DNA of 64,000 bases. Origin: Diphasiastrum complanatum. Lineage: Eukaryota > Streptophyta > Lycopodiopsida > Lycopodiales > Lycopodiaceae. The notes beneath the pieces were generated by a model. That model did no database searches, was not told where the DNA came from, and saw only the letters and a list, made by a program, of their open reading frames with translations. The position numbers and the translations under genes were made by a program. The DNA is taken from positions 66,801,940 to 66,865,939 of the forward strand of contig CM055095.1 of the NCBI GenBank assembly GCA_029204225.1, written 5' to 3'. Below, in pieces: positions 12,301 to 23,110 of the stretch. The first letter of the stretch is position 1; every line of letters begins with the position of its first letter.

Positions 12301-15300
12301 ATTTTTCGATATCTACTTTTGTTCATATGCGATGCTTTTTCTATGATCTTGTTCCTGACGTTATGTCATTATATCCAACTCCAAATTCACAAACCTAATC
12401 ACAGTCTAGGTCTAAGGTTTGAGAGTCGAGTTAGGTTTAATTTCCAGTTTTAGCGAGTTAGCCTTCAGTTGATGCGTTTCTTTGTCAACATTTTGCTAAT
12501 GTTATTCATTCTATGTTTGCTGTAAGTACAGTTGTAGTGCCTTCGGCATTCCTGTTCTTTTCATCACTCTGTGACTTGTTCCTTTCTTCATATTGGCAGC
12601 TTTGCAATATCAAGCTTATAGTGTTGTTTCATTGAATTCTTCGTTTTGTCAGGTGGACATGCACGCACTTGAAGGCCTTAAAGAGTTACCTGAAAGTGCA
12701 GCAATTAAAGCTCTTGATCAGGTAAATTACTTATGAAATTTATCATAGGACATTTGCTGTAAATGTTTCTCAGAGGGAATTGCATAAGCGATTGAAATTG
12801 CAGAAAGAGAGAATGACTTGATTCTAGAGTTTTTTTGGTTATAACTATTCTTCTTTTGTTCGTGAATTTAGGGAATCTGAAAGCGATAGTTGTGTTGTTC
12901 CTTTCCAATTTGTATGGTCACTGAAAGTGTTCAACTTCCAGTATATCCAAATAGTCAACTTAAATTCATTCACAAGGGACTGGCATATTTATGGTTCTGG
13001 GAAATTTTCAGGTCAAGTTTAAAGTTCCAATATGTCATTTTATACATAGCAAACTTCAAAAACCTAGAGCTACTTTGTGTCGAAACATTATCAGCTGCTA
13101 CGTTTACTGGCAGAGTGCTACTTTATGATAACAGTGTATTTTATGCTGTTTGGTTCCATAAGGAATACCTATTTTGAATAAAGTTAAAAGGAAAGAAGAT
13201 ATCGTAAGTATATGACACTTGTCATCTATCCCACTTTGATTGTTCTCATATCAAAAGGATGGTTGTCCATAATGTAAATAATTACTCCATTTTAGAGTTG
13301 AATCAATCGAGATGTACAGTACCTACAATCATTTGGAGCGTCGTGCTTGTGTATTTTATTTGGCACGTTGTAAGATTTTCATAAACCTTGAATTCACGTG
13401 CGCATGAAAATGATTAGAAGCTAAAGGTTAGTTCTGAGAGGGAATCTTTGGAATGAAGAATAGCTTATTGGGCTGTTTACATTCCAAATCCTCCCTTTGG
13501 AGTTTGAAATTTTTACGGTCTTTGAGCAGGCACAATAATTTGTGCTATCAAAGTTTGAGATTCATTTCTAGGATTTAAAAGATATGCTACTACCTTGAAT
13601 TTCAGCCATAAACTTGGAATGAGATGAATGCTTATTTCTAAGGACGTATATGGACTAGAATTGATCAGATTGTTGTGCTGTTTGATTTCATTAATCCTCC
13701 CACTTGTAACTGATCAAACACTCTTAGAAGTTGGTTTGCAGTTTGGTGCATCAAATCTTTCGGATTCGATAAGCAAGAGTGCGTACTTGACAGGACTCAT
13801 TGACATGGTACGTTTTTAATTTGCTGGTCACATTTATGGGAAATATATTTTACTACAGAACTCATTGTCAATGATGCCCTATGCAAGGTTTGGTGCCAAT
13901 TTTTTTGGAAGTGTTGATTTTGAATTCTTAAAAAGTTGAAGAGTAAACCAAATCATTACTAGGCTCTTAGTTTGTCACGAAATAAAGCACCCATTACACG
14001 TTTATGTCAGTCTTTTGGGGGATTTTGTTCCATATTTTCTGCATGACTTCAGAGATGTAGAAAAGGTTTAACTTCTATTACAAAAACCAATAAAACTGGA
14101 GGATCATGTTTTCGGTGAGCTTAGAGGCGGAATCCAGGAGATTACATGCTTTGGGCCAGGTAGAGTTCCAAGCCCATTACTCTACCTGATCATATCTTCA
14201 CTCTTCAAGCTTTGATTCACGAAGCCAAGCACAGGACAAAGAAGGTTTACTGTTGTTTTGTGGACCTCAGGAAAGCCTTTAACTATGTCCCACGCTCTTT
14301 GCTCATATAGAAACTTCGTGACCTTGGCTTCTCCACTGACATCATTTTGGTTGTGATGGCTCTTTATGAGAGTCTTAGATTGTTTTCAACAAGGTATTTT
14401 TTAGCACATTTGAAGCACCACTAGGGTGAAGCAGGGTTGTTCTCTTTCACCAATTCTTTTTGGTCTATATATTGATGAGTTGGAGAGAGTCATCTCACAG
14501 TGTGGCAGATTGGGTTGTAGAATTGGCGACATTCTGATTGCCATTCTTCTTATGTTGATGATGTTGTACTAGTCTCCCTCTCCCCGACTAAAGAGGGGTT
14601 ACAGAGGCAACTGGATTGCTTACAGGTCTTTTGTACCAAATGGGGCTTGGGGGTGAACATTCCGAAGACCAAGTTTATGGTCTTCAACACTTCTAGAGCT
14701 TTCATGCAGCGTTAGGAGCTCATTCTCAATGGGCAGCCCCTATAGGTGGTATGTTCAACACTTACTTGGGGATCGACAAGCAGCTACCATTCGACTTGGG
14801 AAGGGACATGCCTCCCTTGTTCAGCTAGAGTGGTTTTGCTTCCGAAAGTAAGACTATCACACAGCCTCAAATTCACATTGAGCTAGCTCCGGGTATCATC
14901 ACATCAGTTGGCTATTGAGACTAGGAGGTTCCATGGTATTTCAAGAGAGGATCGGATTTGCCAGTTATGCTCTTTGGGTGAGGTGGAATTGGAGGAGCAC
15001 TTTAGGGAGATATTATTGCCTGTTTCGTGATACGCCCAACACATTACGATTGCTCATAGCTTATGAGGACTCCAGCTATGTTGCACGTATGATACAAGAG
15101 ATGTTCCTGCTATGACGAATAGCTCAGCAGAGTCATCTTAGCTTTCAGCCTCAGATTACCTCCTTCTCTAGGAGAAGAACACGATGGTACCCAGAGTCTG
15201 ATGATGATGACGATGATGATGACACACCTATTCATCGCGATCAAAGATAGTACACCAATCATAGTCATGTTGTTGTTCGAGTCATCCGACCTATCATGAG

Positions 15301-17183
15301 GAGACACATCTCATCCTCCTAGACGACATCAGTGGCTACCAGCGTTACCTCATGCTGTTGTTCGTATCACATCATTCTATAGTAGCATTAGGACATGATG
15401 ACAATGACATACCTCATTTCTGACATTTAGCAGCTTCTATATGTCTCATCTCATTTATTTCAGCTAATAGTACTTAGATTTTCTGTTTTTTTTGTTACTT
15501 CGGAGACGTTTTATATGCTCCCACTGTTACCACATACTTGACATGTACATTTACTAGTCTTATATGCCTTTTGGCATGGACAAAACATTAGCAGTAGCAA
15601 AAACGATTGCTGGGTGATATTTGGGGTCACAGGATCAGGCAATTTTGATATGCTGCTAGCTGTGCTTCAAATAGTGTGAATTTAGGTGTTTTATAATAAT
15701 TTTTTAAACAACATTGTAGGCAGTACGTTCCCAAATATACATAGTACAGTACGTTCTGACCCATTTTTCTTGGAACGGGTTTCTGAGGTACTATCTTACT
15801 ACAATTATAGTGACTCTTATTGAAATCATTTATATGTTGATATTCTGACATATACATTATTCATAAATATATGTACATTACTTGATTTCTAGACTATGAT
15901 TGATTGAAAAGCTAAACTTGGCCACAAACACTGTCTTATTGATATATCCTATAGAAATATAGAAGCATTCTGTACAGCTATGAGGAAGCACTCTGGAACA
16001 CTGCAACCATGCTGTAAGAAAAAATGAGTACTTGAGGTCAGGAGATTGACTCAAATCCACCCACGAATGTGGACATATAAGAAGAAAATAGACAATGGTT
16101 TAATGTAGACAACCAAAAGTTTGCAAGCTAGTAAGATCTCTGTGGGGTCAACCTTTATGTTTAGAAATGTGTTTACATGCCACCACAAGCATCTGTTAAT
16201 ATAGAATTGCAATTTCATTTTATGAACTCTTAGAGATGTATTATACTATCATTTTCACAGGCGCGTAGGGAGGCCAATGAAAAGTCAGGTTTGCATCAAG
16301 TACCTTCGAAAGCAACGAGGCCTGTTGATTACCCAGAATTAGGCCGAGCTACAGGTGCTAAGGAAGGTCGCTCGCTTGAAGTGGGGGGTTTACCTGCTTC
16401 GCGCCTTTCAGTTGTTGATCAGATGTCTCTTCCTATGGCTGGTATCAACACGGATCTGAGCAGGTATATAGATGTGCTTTGGGAACTCCTCTTGTGGTTT
16501 AGATGTTTGAGAATTTGACTTGCTCTTGTATCTCAGTTATTGTTGTTGAGGTTTTCTGAACCTTAGATCTAAGTGGGTGCTCAGTTCTTATGTGACTTAA
16601 TTAAACAATTTTTATCTGCTGCTTTTGTCAATATTAATTTATGATTTTATTGTTGTTTGAAGTTTGAACTTGTATTTGTTTTAAAGGGTGCCACATTGGC
16701 CAGCATTTCTGTTCTTGTTGTACTTTTCTCTTTCTGTTGAAGTTTGTTTATCATTGATTATGGCCTGCAAATGAACATCAGTTCAGAATCATTATATTAT
16801 GCACGAAGATCTGTGAGGCAGGTTTATTGTTTGATTGATTTATTTCTGTATTGTTCTGCAGATATGATCCATATGGTTCTCTTGCAATAGCTGGACTATT
16901 TCCTTCTCTTTCTGCAGGATTTGGTCCTGAGGCATTATTGCCAAGAATCCCATCAGCTTATGCTGAACCTTTCAATCTACCTGGAGTATCAAGCTATGCA
17001 CCAGGGAGTTTCAGCAATAATTTAGGCACAGCTGCAGCTAGTCAGGAAGCAAACACGGCTGATCGTCGTACCGTTAAGTTTGACCCGTTCACTGGAGAGC
17101 CGTACAAGTTTGATCCCTTCACTGGACAGCCTATTCAGACCTCAGGGTTGTCTTCCTCTCATTTGGGAGGCAAACTGTTCTAA
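3329..17183 (+). CDS. RRM / hnRNP R-Q-like RNA-binding protein, 3' part of a spliced gene
   Basis: Seven exons read in one frame with GT-AG borders: 3329-3406, 10580-10786, 10885-10983, 12653-12721, 13742-13807, 16261-16463 and 16862-17183 (TAA stop). Phases match at each junction, giving 347 visible residues. Residues 1-33 (KELDSKLIDGPGKG, then VSIAKP) look like the last helix and strand of an RRM, so the start codon and earlier RRM exons lie left of the window. A basic KSRKRNR stretch follows, then LKPSVADRLIRLF, HALEGLKELPESAAIKALDQ and KSAYLTGLI. These resemble the helical acidic domain of hnRNP R/Q proteins. The tail is rich in Pro, Ser and Gly and ends with two tandem FDPFTG(E/Q)P repeats and GGKLF. 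A nuclear role in mRNA binding or processing is inferred from the domains only. Introns reach 7.2 kb and carry hAT and LINE insertions, yet the exons keep an open frame. Borders are by eye; an extra small exon cannot be excluded. Confidence 0.72.
4831..5357. repeat. Tandem duplication (267-bp unit) spanning a hAT end and its flank
   Basis: 4831-5097 and 5098-about 5357 are nearly identical, with one visible substitution (CCGCCGG versus CCGCTGG). Each unit holds about 100 bp of host intron, the 8-bp target site and the first 160 or so bases of the hAT element. The duplication therefore happened after insertion. Confidence 0.9.
4937..7055. mobile_element. Non-autonomous hAT transposon with 8-bp target duplication
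   Basis: The left end is CAGTGTTGGGCGG and the right end is its inverse CCGCCCAACACTG. Both are flanked by the same 8 bp, GTCCTATT (4929-4936 and 7056-7063), as expected for hAT elements. Subterminal copies of ACCGCCGGTT-like motifs cluster near both ends (about 4970-5420 and 6830-7020). Because the left end is duplicated in tandem, the original element may be 5204-7055 or 4937-7055. It retains only a transposase C-terminal scrap (5900-6067, minus). The middle (6160-6320) is a degenerate GATGGTGCTC-rich repeat. It lies in the long intron between the first two visible exons of the RNA-binding protein gene. Confidence 0.85.
5900..6067 (-). pseudogene. hAT transposase C-terminal (dimerisation domain) remnant
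   Basis: The minus-strand frame from about 6067 to a stop at 5900 reads SQIECGRVFSIAGVLTSLRR, then LGIDNLDKLV and KNWPDD. This is the hATC dimerisation signature of plant hAT transposases. Two in-frame stops lie just upstream and I do not recognise any upstream transposase domain, so it is non-functional. It supports the hAT call for the surrounding element. Confidence 0.75.
7930..9240 (-). pseudogene. LINE (L1-type) reverse transcriptase fragment
   Basis: Read on the minus strand, conserved non-LTR RT blocks appear in order despite frameshifts and stops. A segment upstream of the RT core includes EFIPRTPLSLLRDL at about 8880-8910. It is followed by NVIHPIHKSDDP, NYRTITIFGHIISKLYG, KAFDYVPRHMLIQKLRDLGF, VKQGCSVLPTLFELYINELE and YANDMVLIS (YADD box with Asn for the first Asp). 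No endonuclease or poly(A) tail was recognised. It is a dead 5'- and 3'-truncated copy in the first visible intron of the RNA-binding protein gene, antisense to it. Confidence 0.75.
10984..12652. other. Intron, no recognised content
   Basis: The intron between the exons ending at 10983 and starting at 12653 has no transposon domain or RNA gene that I can recognise. Confidence 0.5.
14090..15120 (+). pseudogene. LINE reverse transcriptase fragment (sense to host gene)
   Basis: In shifting frames the plus strand reads LQALIHEAKHRTKK, CCFVDLRKAFNYVPRSLL, KLRDLGFSTDIIL, a TRVKQGCS-like block, LYIDELE, a YADD-like block and, near 14950, ICQLCSLGEVELEEHF. The last resembles the Cys-rich end of plant LINE ORF2. 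There are many stops and frameshifts. It is related to, but clearly diverged from, the antisense fragment at 7930-9240. It lies in the intron between exons 13742-13807 and 16261-16463. Confidence 0.75.
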
Positions 17184-18960
17184 TATGTCCTCTTTACATT
17201 GCCAATGGTATCAATAACTGTATCTGTTAGGTCTTGTAACTTTTGCGTAACGCTATAATTGACGTAAAAATTGTTTAGATGTCACTTCTGCAGAGTCCAC
17301 ACATTTATGTCAAAGAGTAGGAAAAACAGAAGCAGGGTAATTGTGTGGTTTGTTATTTTTGAATGCCTCTACTTCAACATTGTTGAGTGAAGCATCAAGC
17401 CAATGTTTGGGGATTGGTTAATTTGAAGCACTTTCATGGGCGAAATGTATGTACTGAGTGCATCTAAGGATTGCAGCATCAGCCTGTAGTGAAGTTTTAG
17501 TACAGGGTTTATCATTTATTGTTTAGAATAAAGTCTATAACGCGCAAAGTAATGCTGAATTAACCCAAATAAAACTCGTCAAATAGCTACCTTGGCACAA
17601 ATCTAAACACCAAGGACATCGATTAGTCAGCTGCAAGCGTCAAGTTGATAGAAAAGAATTCTTAGGTAGCAAAAAGACAGCTACAATGGTGGGTGACAAC
17701 TTTGATGAGTGAATATTTTGCCTGCTGCTCTGAAAATACAAAGAGTTGTGGTTAGTCATGGCCTAGTCCATTTGCTGCCCTGTAACAATATTGAAATAAC
17801 AAACAATGGTGCTTGATATGATTACTCGTTATCCAAGTCTAACTGGGAAACTAAATTGCAGGAGCTTTTCATATTTTTTTTTGGACGTGTGAGGTATTTC
17901 TTGTCAAAAATGCAAACAGTTCTTCAGAACAGTTACAATTGAAGCAACAATAGGGTTGATATAGAAAGGTGATGTTCTATTCCATTTATACCAATCGAGG
18001 ATTTTTACTTTTGATGATAATTATCAAACCCTTTCAATCAAAAATGGCATAAAATTTGCCCATGGTTCTTCTATCTATGTGAAGAGAAGCTCTCAGTGGT
18101 TTTGTGTATCCAATGAGACAGGTTTATCTTGTAAGGAAAACGCAGAGATATATCCGCTTATAAACGCAGTATGAATTTGACCATAGCTGCATTGAGGAGT
18201 CTCTTAATTTTTTCTCATAACGATAGAGCCAAAACCTTGATATCTAGATTTACCAAGACAATTAGATGTGATTAAAATTTTTTGAAGCATGTACTGATAC
18301 ATTATTGCTGATAGTTGCTCTTTTGTCAATGCGTTTTGCTCTATGATAACTAAATGTGATGATGGAATCTAGAGCATGTTTGAATTCATAGAGAACCATT
18401 GATTTTCTGGCTTTGAGTGTATATGGGGTCTGGACTAGTTAATATGTCAATTTTTGATCAAGATTGCATTCATTATTTGACTTTGGCAAGCTATAAGAAG
18501 TGATTTAAATTAATTTTTAAGGCCAACTTTTACCAGGCTGTTCCAGAATCTTTAAGCAGATTCAATATTTAATGATCTACTTTCATTGCTACCATCGACA
18601 CTAACCTAATTTGAACATCCATATAGTTGACAAATTAAGCCTTTACCATTTTTTTCGTAGACAAATCATTTCTATCTATTATAAATTGGGGAGGGACAAG
18701 GATATAGACTCTTTAAGGGCAAGTAAATGGCAATGAGAGAAGTGGAGCAACCAACCCATGTAGCAACAAAAGACCTATATCTTTTGGAGAAAGAAATGGA
18801 CATGGATCAGAAAAATAGGTGAGGATGTGTGATAACCTTGAGCTCAAGCAAAAAAAAGAAGAGGCAGAATTGGCACATAAAGAAAACAGACTAAGATTAA
18901 TAAATAAACGAGGGTCAGGCTATTCTAGAGACAAGTAGGTTATGTTATAACAAGCCACTA
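17184..18960. other. 3' UTR and intergenic spacer
   Basis: This follows the TAA of the RNA-binding protein gene. An AATAAA at 17526-17531 is a possible polyadenylation signal. Beyond it I see no gene, RNA or transposon signature up to the copia fragment. Confidence 0.4.
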
Positions 18961-18979
18961 CTAGCCCAAGACGCAATTA

Positions 18980-21054
18980 TTGTACACCATGCCTTCAAAA
19001 TTTATAGTTGGACTAAGCTTATGGATCAACCAGTTTAAGAATCTGCTGAAGCACATGGTTGCTGTCGGATCTGTCATAGACGATCAAGACGCAGTAATGC
19101 AACTGCTTACAAGCTTGCCAAGCTCATACAACAGTTGGGTGATGATCATCACGACGCATCTAGAGCCGACTCTTTCAAGAGTCATTACAATGTTGTTACA
19201 GGAAGACGCGCGGAGGAACGAAACCTCTAGTTCCTCAGTTGATTCTCACGCCTTGTACACCAACAGAGGCACGACTAAGCAAAAGAAGAAGAAAGGCCCG
19301 GAGCAATCAAAGCAAGACCAGAAACCAACACAGCACAAAGAACAGTCAAATTCGCAGACTAAGAAGAAGTTGTTTTGCGAATACTGCAAGAGAAATAACC
19401 ACGAGATTCAAGACTGTCGGATACTACAAGCAAAGAACAACAACAAGGGACAGTCAAATCAAGTGGCCAATGCAGCTACAGAAGCTCCACAGCCCATTCA
19501 AGAAGTGGATCATGATGCCTTCATGACTAGCCATCAAGGAGCATCCAACGACAGTTCTTGGTTCCTAGATTCTGGTGCCACTCAGCATATGACCAACCTC
19601 ATTGGCTGTTTCGAGTCCTATACACCCTACAGTACCAACAAGTACGTTCACCTTGGCGACAATAGCACACAAGCTATTAAAGGTGAAGGTACTGTAAGAT
19701 TAAGCTTTGCAAATGATCAGTCTAAGCTACTTTCTAAAGTCCTGTATGTACCCAATCTGTCTACAAATCTGCTCTCTGTAAGCAGAATCACAGATTTAGG
19801 ACATAAAGTAGAATTCGAATGTGATCAATGCCAAGTAGTTGATAGGACAAACAAGAACCTAGCACTCAGAAAGAGACATGGATACCTGTATAGATTAAGT
19901 CATTGCTTTTATGCCTCTAGTCAGATGCTCAGTACTTCTATTCAAGCAAATAAAAGTTTACTTTGGCATTATAGACTTGGTCACTTGAATCATGCTTCTG
20001 TACAACAAATGTCTAGACATTATATTGTTCTTGATCTAGATTATCCTGATAATAAAGTCGAGTTACCTGTCTATCAAGACTATTTACACACAGACATTTG
20101 TGGCCTGATGCAGAATCCTTCTTTGAAGGATGCAAAGTATTTCATAGCTTTTATTGATGAATTCTCCAGAAGGACTACGGTGTATTTTATCAAGAAGAAA
20201 TAAGAAGCTTTCAATTGTTTCAGAATCTTCAAGGAGCGTGCAGAGAAAGAGATTGGAAGGACGACCAAAGTCTTGAGCCGAATTTAAGGAGTACTGCCAA
20301 AGCCAAGGCATTGAGCAGCAATTTATCACTCCGTATTCTCCTCAGTCAAATGGTTGGCCGAGAGGAAGAACCATACCTTGGTTGAATAGGTTAAATGTAT
20401 GCTGGCACATGCATCACTGCCCAAGAGCTTCTGGGCCGAAGCTGTCTCCACTGTAGCTTACGTCCAGAACAGGTGTTCAACCAAGGCCCTCTAAGGCAAA
20501 ACACCCCATGAAGTGTGGAGAGACTCTAAACCTTCTTTGAAGAACCTACGAGTATTCGGATGCATCGCCTACGCATAGATCCCGAAAGAGACAAGGAAGA
20601 AATTTGACTTCCAACGTCTCAAGACCATCATGATTGGATACACTTCATTTAATAACACTTACAAGCTGTACGACCCCGATACCCAGCAGATCTTGTTCAG
20701 CCAGGATACAATCAAAGGCAAAGGCATTGTTCCAGGAGAACCCTCAACGCCTGCCATTGAAATGCCAATTCGAGCTTCAGGCTCAAGCATGTCCATCGTC
20801 GATCCACTACTTGACAACGAGTCAGACGAAGACGTTGCTGCTACCTAGCAACAAGTCCCATGAATGGTTCATCAGTCAATTCCTCCAAGAAGATCAAGCC
20901 GAGTGCGCACACAGCCCACAGGGTATACTCCTAAGTCTGCCTGTCTTTTGATACATGAACCAACAACAATCGAAGAGGCACTTAGCCAACCGGACTCTGA
21001 TCTCTGGAGAGAAGCCATGGACAGAGAGTATTCCTCTCTGATCAAGATGCCTTA
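18980..21054 (+). pseudogene. Ty1/copia gag-protease-integrase fragment
   Basis: The open frame 18980-20203 begins inside gag (WINQFKNLLKHM, VMQLLTSLPSSYNSW). It has a CCHC zinc knuckle CEYCKRNNHEIQDC, a protease site WFLDSGATQHMT and the first integrase blocks (WHYRLGHLNH, HTDICG, FIDEFSRRTTVYF). The two Cys of the integrase HHCC finger are missing, so a small internal deletion is likely. After the stop, broken frames carry further integrase (PYSPQSNG), the region after it (IGYTSFNNTYKLYDP) and the lead into RT (RRSSRVRTQPTGYTPK, WREAMDREY). The copy is cut at about 21054, where an inverted copia fragment begins. It has no LTR, no gag N-terminus and no RT. Confidence 0.88.
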
Positions 21055-21930
21055 GAATAGGCCATCATGCACCTTGCAGCTTCCATGAGAGTCATGTTCT
21101 TCCTCTCAGCAACACCATTGTGTTGTGGTGTGTAGGCTGTTGTCTTCCTGTGAAGAATTTCTCGGTTGTTGCAAAAATCAACAAACCAGTTGGAGATGTA
21201 TTTTTCTCTTCTGTCGGTTCTGATCTGCTTGACTTTCTTTTCTATCCACTTCTCAGCCCAATTTACATATTCTGTAAATTTATCAAGCCCTTCAGACTTG
21301 TTGTGGATGAAGTACATGGCTGCAAACTTACTGAAGTCATCAATGAAGGTAATGTAGTATTTCGAATCTCCCTCAGAGACAACATCAAAGGGTCCACAAA
21401 TGTCGGAGTGTACCAACTCCAAGAGCTTTGTTGCTCATAAGAAATCCCTGATGAAGGGTGTATGAGACATCTTGCCTTTGATGCACGCATCATAGGATTT
21501 CGAACTGGTTGCATCTTTGATGCTAACTCCTATGAATGCTCCATGCTGACTTGCTTTGTACAGTGCCATTGGGTTCATATGACACAGTATCTTATGCCAT
21601 AGAACGTTAGTAGGCTCACGGACTTGATGAGCCTACTCTGTCGGTAGGCATACCCTCAGATGGTATAAGTTGCCTTTGCGTCTTCCCTGAGTAATTAATG
21701 TACTGGTGCTGGCATCAATCACATTGCATGTTTCATTTGTAAATGTCACACACATGCTTGCATCTGCTATCCTTGCAACTGATAGCAGATCTTTCTGCAA
21801 TGTAGTGCAATCTACAATTGAGTCTGTGATTCTTCACAATGAGAAAGATGAAGCTGATAAGTGGAAACCAACAAAATTTACGAAGAATTCATGGTTGTTG
21901 CTGCATCCATCATCAAAGGGCAATTTCCAA
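21042..21930 (-). pseudogene. Ty1/copia protease-to-integrase fragment, inverted against its neighbour
   Basis: Read from 21930 leftwards, DLLSVARIADASMCVTF and GRRKGNLYHL give the region after the protease. A GAG-pre-integrase block (LWHKILCHMNPMALYKAS) follows, then the integrase core with HSDICGPF, FIDDFSKFAAMYF and YTPQHNGVAERKN. It stops abruptly at about 21042-21055 against the plus-strand copia fragment. It differs in sequence from that neighbour, so it is a separate family or lineage. Confidence 0.85.
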
Positions 21931-22205
21931 TAGAAGAAAAGAGCAAAAATGACATACAAATATTAATGGAAAGCTAAAATTTTTGAGTTTAAGAGAACTC
22001 CTGGAGGTCATTCTATATTAGTTGTATTAGTACAACATGTTTATATGCATTTAGAGTTAAAAGTACAGGATGTCAATCCTCATGATCATAAAAAATGTAA
22101 CTATAAGTATATCAAAATGTATGTACTTTATTGTTATCATAGGTATTTCTTGGTTGAAGCTCTTGAGATGATAATATAAATTATAATAAGTGTTTCTTCT
22201 TTCAG

Positions 22206-22647
22206 GTTTATATCCATCAAACATAAGTGAATGGGAGCAGCACAATCACTTGCAGGTATATTGGATGTGATTCAATTTGATGTTGAAAAGTTGCAATACA
22301 GAGGAAGAAGTCCAAGGGAGCTTGCAAATAGTGGTATATATCTTTATGAATCTACATATATTCCAAAAATGGATGGGAGTTTTGGTAAGCTTGAAGCAAT
22401 ATTATTGCCAAGTTTTCAAAGTGATGAGTGGCCTACTCCTGACAGTATTGTTTCGGAATCCTTCATATGCAAGCTACTCTTAGATGTTAAAAATGCAATG
22501 AAGATAAGTACCAGATTGAAAATTATTCACATAAGCTGGTTTCTCTCATTACATATATTTGTTGAAAGTGTTCAAAGGACACCCACTTTATTTGTTTGTA
22601 AGGATTTTTCAGATGATATTTTGTCAGATCTTATGGATCAAGGCTGA
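22206..22647 (+). CDS. Unrecognised open reading frame, possible exon of a host gene
   Basis: A pyrimidine-rich tract ending TTTCAG precedes 22206. An open stretch of 138 codons (22231-22647) contains DVEKLQYRGRSPRELANSG, YESTYIPKMDG and LPSFQSDEWPTPDSIVSE. The composition looks protein-like rather than random and does not match the transposon domains around it. I do not recognise the family. It could be a gene fragment carried by a transposon, an exon of a decayed gene, or chance. No partner exons were found. Confidence 0.3.
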
Positions 22648-22869
22648 GATAGTCAGAGAAACGGAGATATAGAATGCATGATAAAAAGGTCTTCAATGAT
22701 TTTTTGTTATCATATTGAAAAACAAATGCTCTGTCTCACCTTCAGCTATCAAAGATTTAAGAAACCCATCATTCTTTCGTTGGTTATGTGTTTCAGATTG
22801 TATGAAAACGGACTACCATCAATTCTTAGATAGGTAGCGGACCGCTAGCGCTGGAAAATTCTTTCCTAT

Positions 22870-23110
22870 CAACTGTTTTCAGAAAGCAATACTTGTGCTT
22901 AATACAACTTGATTAGCATAATGATATGCCTTGTAGAAGTGCGATTGATCACCAGCGCTACACTTGATTGATAACTTAGTCATACACTTTGTAGAAGTGC
23001 GATTGAAGTGCTTGATTGATAACTTGCTGAGCACTTGAATGATGGCTTGGTTATGTACTTTGTAGAAATGCAATGGAAGCCCAACGCTAAGCCCCCAACG
23101 CTCAGTGCTG
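22870..23110. repeat. Degenerate tandem repeat
   Basis: Phrases such as TTTGTAGAAGTGCGATTGA, CTTGATTGATAACTT and AGCGCT recur at irregular spacing about three times. It looks like a decayed minisatellite. Confidence 0.55.
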
